From Acidobacteriota bacterium (lineage in GTDB: Bacteria > Acidobacteriota > Terriglobia > Bryobacterales > Bryobacteraceae): a DNA stretch of 31,163 nucleotides. The position numbers and the translations under genes were made by a program. The notes below the pieces were generated by a model, which saw nothing but the letters and a program-made list of their open reading frames with translations, did not search any database and was not told the origin of the DNA. The DNA is taken from NCBI GenBank assembly GCA_023436715.1, contig JAEZIJ010000193.1:1-31163 (forward strand), in the 5' to 3' direction. Shown in pieces: positions 30,543 to 31,163 of the stretch; the stretch's first letter is position 1; each line of letters opens with the position of its first letter.

Positions 30543-30934
30543 TGCACTCTGACGGCCCGCCTGACGGTGTCGAGGAAGCGCGGGATATCGAGCGGCTTGG
30601 TGATGTAATAGTCTGGCCGGATCATCCCGACCTCGCCCGCCATGGCAAACAACTCATCAGGCGACTGTTCGATGGATGACGCCATGATAATCGGAACGTC
30701 GCGGAAACGTTCGTACTCGTCGCGGAACTTGATCGCGTGGGTGACGCCGTACCCTTCGCAACAGCACTTCATCATCACATCCAGGATGATGGCGTCCGGC
30801 GGTTCCTCGGCCAACCGGCGCAGCCCCTCGTCACCCGACGCCGCCTCGATTACGGAGTAGCCTTCCTTCTCGAGAAGGCATCGGACCGATGCCCGGTAAT
30901 CCTGATCGTCGTCGATCACCAGCAATTTGGACAT
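30539..30934 (-). CDS. Single-domain response regulator with a Cys-Cys-Cys motif
   Basis: A 131-residue receiver: acidic residues D8-D10 (LLVIDDDQDYRASV), phosphoacceptor D52 in IILDVMMKCCCEGYGV, switch Ser about 87 in IIMASSIEQ, and the conserved Lys in YYITKPLDIPRFL. Three consecutive Cys (57-59) lie just after the phosphorylation loop, an unusual feature that could bind a metal or respond to redox state; this is inference. Related receivers have an EG at the same place (DVMM....EG). It is the first gene of a three-gene regulator operon behind a near-consensus promoter. A GAGGCG site precedes the ATG at 30934. Confidence 0.9.
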   Translation of the reverse strand: MSKLLVIDDDQDYRASVRCLLEKEGYSVIEAASGDEGLRRLAEEPPDAIILDVMMKCCCEGYGVTHAIKFRDEYERFRDVPIIMASSIEQSPDELFAMAGEVGMIRPDYYITKPLDIPRFLDTVRRAVRVQ

Positions 30935-30953
30935 TGCGGATCGCCTCGATGAG

Positions 30954-30983
30954 ATTATAAGGTAGTTTTGTCCGTTATGTCAG
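30954..30983 (-). promoter_or_regulatory. Near-consensus sigma-70 promoter for the regulator operon
   Basis: On the minus strand, CTGACA (30983-30978, 5 of 6 matches to the -35) and TATAAT (30959-30954, exact -10) are separated by 18 bp. Transcription would start near 30947, about 12 bases before the receiver's ATG. The -35 abuts the hairpin at 30982-30997. This is the strongest promoter-like sequence I found in the window. Confidence 0.7.
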
Positions 30984-31163
30984 GGGCTAAAGCCCCTTGA
31001 TGATGGCGCTTTACGGCACGGCTGAAGCCGTGCCCTGATACGGTTCGTGATGTACACGGGCCTGCGGTTTCGTGCCGCGGCCTCGGAGCCGTTCGCGCGT
31101 GCGTGACCCGTGTTCGGCCCGACGGTGGGACAGGCCTCCTGGCCTGCCCGGACAGGCCAGGAG
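30982..31163. repeat. Second hairpin-repeat block
   Basis: No gene is seen in 30960-31163. Stems: 30982-30997 (AGGGGC/GCCCCT), 31016-31033 (GCACGGC/GCCGTGC, loop TGAA), 31131-31146 (CAGGCC/GGCCTG, loop TCCT), and an alternative 11-bp stem pairing 31136-31146 with 31153-31163 that shares bases with the preceding one and runs to the window edge. The short stem, tetraloop layout matches the array at 11558-11884. Confidence 0.8.

Noticed and set aside
27005..30934. A UGA-containing selenoprotein gene near tRNA-Sec
   Set aside because: The coding regions around it end at TAG, TGA or overlap their neighbours with no homologous continuation beyond a TGA; I found no in-frame UGA followed by conserved sequence.

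Overview
The window looks like a chromosomal segment of a high-GC soil-type bacterium, most probably an acidobacterium of the Solibacter/Bryobacter group. Reasons: a secreted protein of the TIGR03437 type, which is expanded in Solibacter and its relatives; a PEP-CTERM surface protein; secreted plant-polysaccharide hydrolases (GH2, GH9); and intergenic DNA crowded with short GC-rich hairpins. The lineage call is inference from gene content, not from a phylogenetic marker.

Layout. (1) 123-11170, minus strand: one tightly packed ten-gene surface-polysaccharide operon, read from right to left. It starts with dTDP-sugar synthesis (rfbA, an rfbC-like epimerase, rfbB), continues with four glycosyltransferase genes interspersed with a TIGR03437 protein and a DUF3108 protein, and ends with an ABC-2 export permease; the partner ATPase would lie left of the window. 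Many junctions are 4-bp ATGA/GTGA overlaps. One glycosyltransferase is fused to a methyltransferase, and the permease carries an extra N-terminal beta-sandwich-like domain. (2) 11195-11551: a divergent small cupin. (3) 11552-11945: a gene-free block made almost entirely of short hairpins, with a 22-bp sequence also present at 91-112. (4) 11946-14413: acyl-CoA dehydrogenase, an RsbRD-N-like protein, and a PEP-CTERM protein. (5) 14452-21391: a secreted GH2 beta-galactosidase and a divergent GH9 endoglucanase, then manC-manA for GDP-mannose supply. (6) 21410-26015: tryptophanase (minus), two secreted TPR proteins and RNase III (plus). (7) 26035-26999: a lone receiver protein and a small membrane-anchored protein, divergent across 242 bp that carry two DnaA-box-like sites. 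(8) 27005-30934, minus strand: receiver protein, receiver-histidine kinase, Cache/HAMP histidine kinase, then tRNA-Sec, then a guanidine-II (mini-ykkC) riboswitch and a Gdx/SugE exporter, all in one orientation with short gaps; a near-consensus promoter precedes the first gene. (9) 30960-31163: more hairpin repeats.

How it fits together. rfbA/B/C and manC/manA supply activated sugars to the glycosyltransferases. The permease exports the product, and the PEP-CTERM and TIGR03437 proteins are candidate surface partners. GH2 and GH9 digest external polysaccharide. The most informative small elements are the guanidine-II riboswitch controlling a guanidinium exporter and the UCA tRNA-Sec directly upstream of it, which shows that this organism makes selenoproteins although no selenoprotein or sel gene lies in the window.
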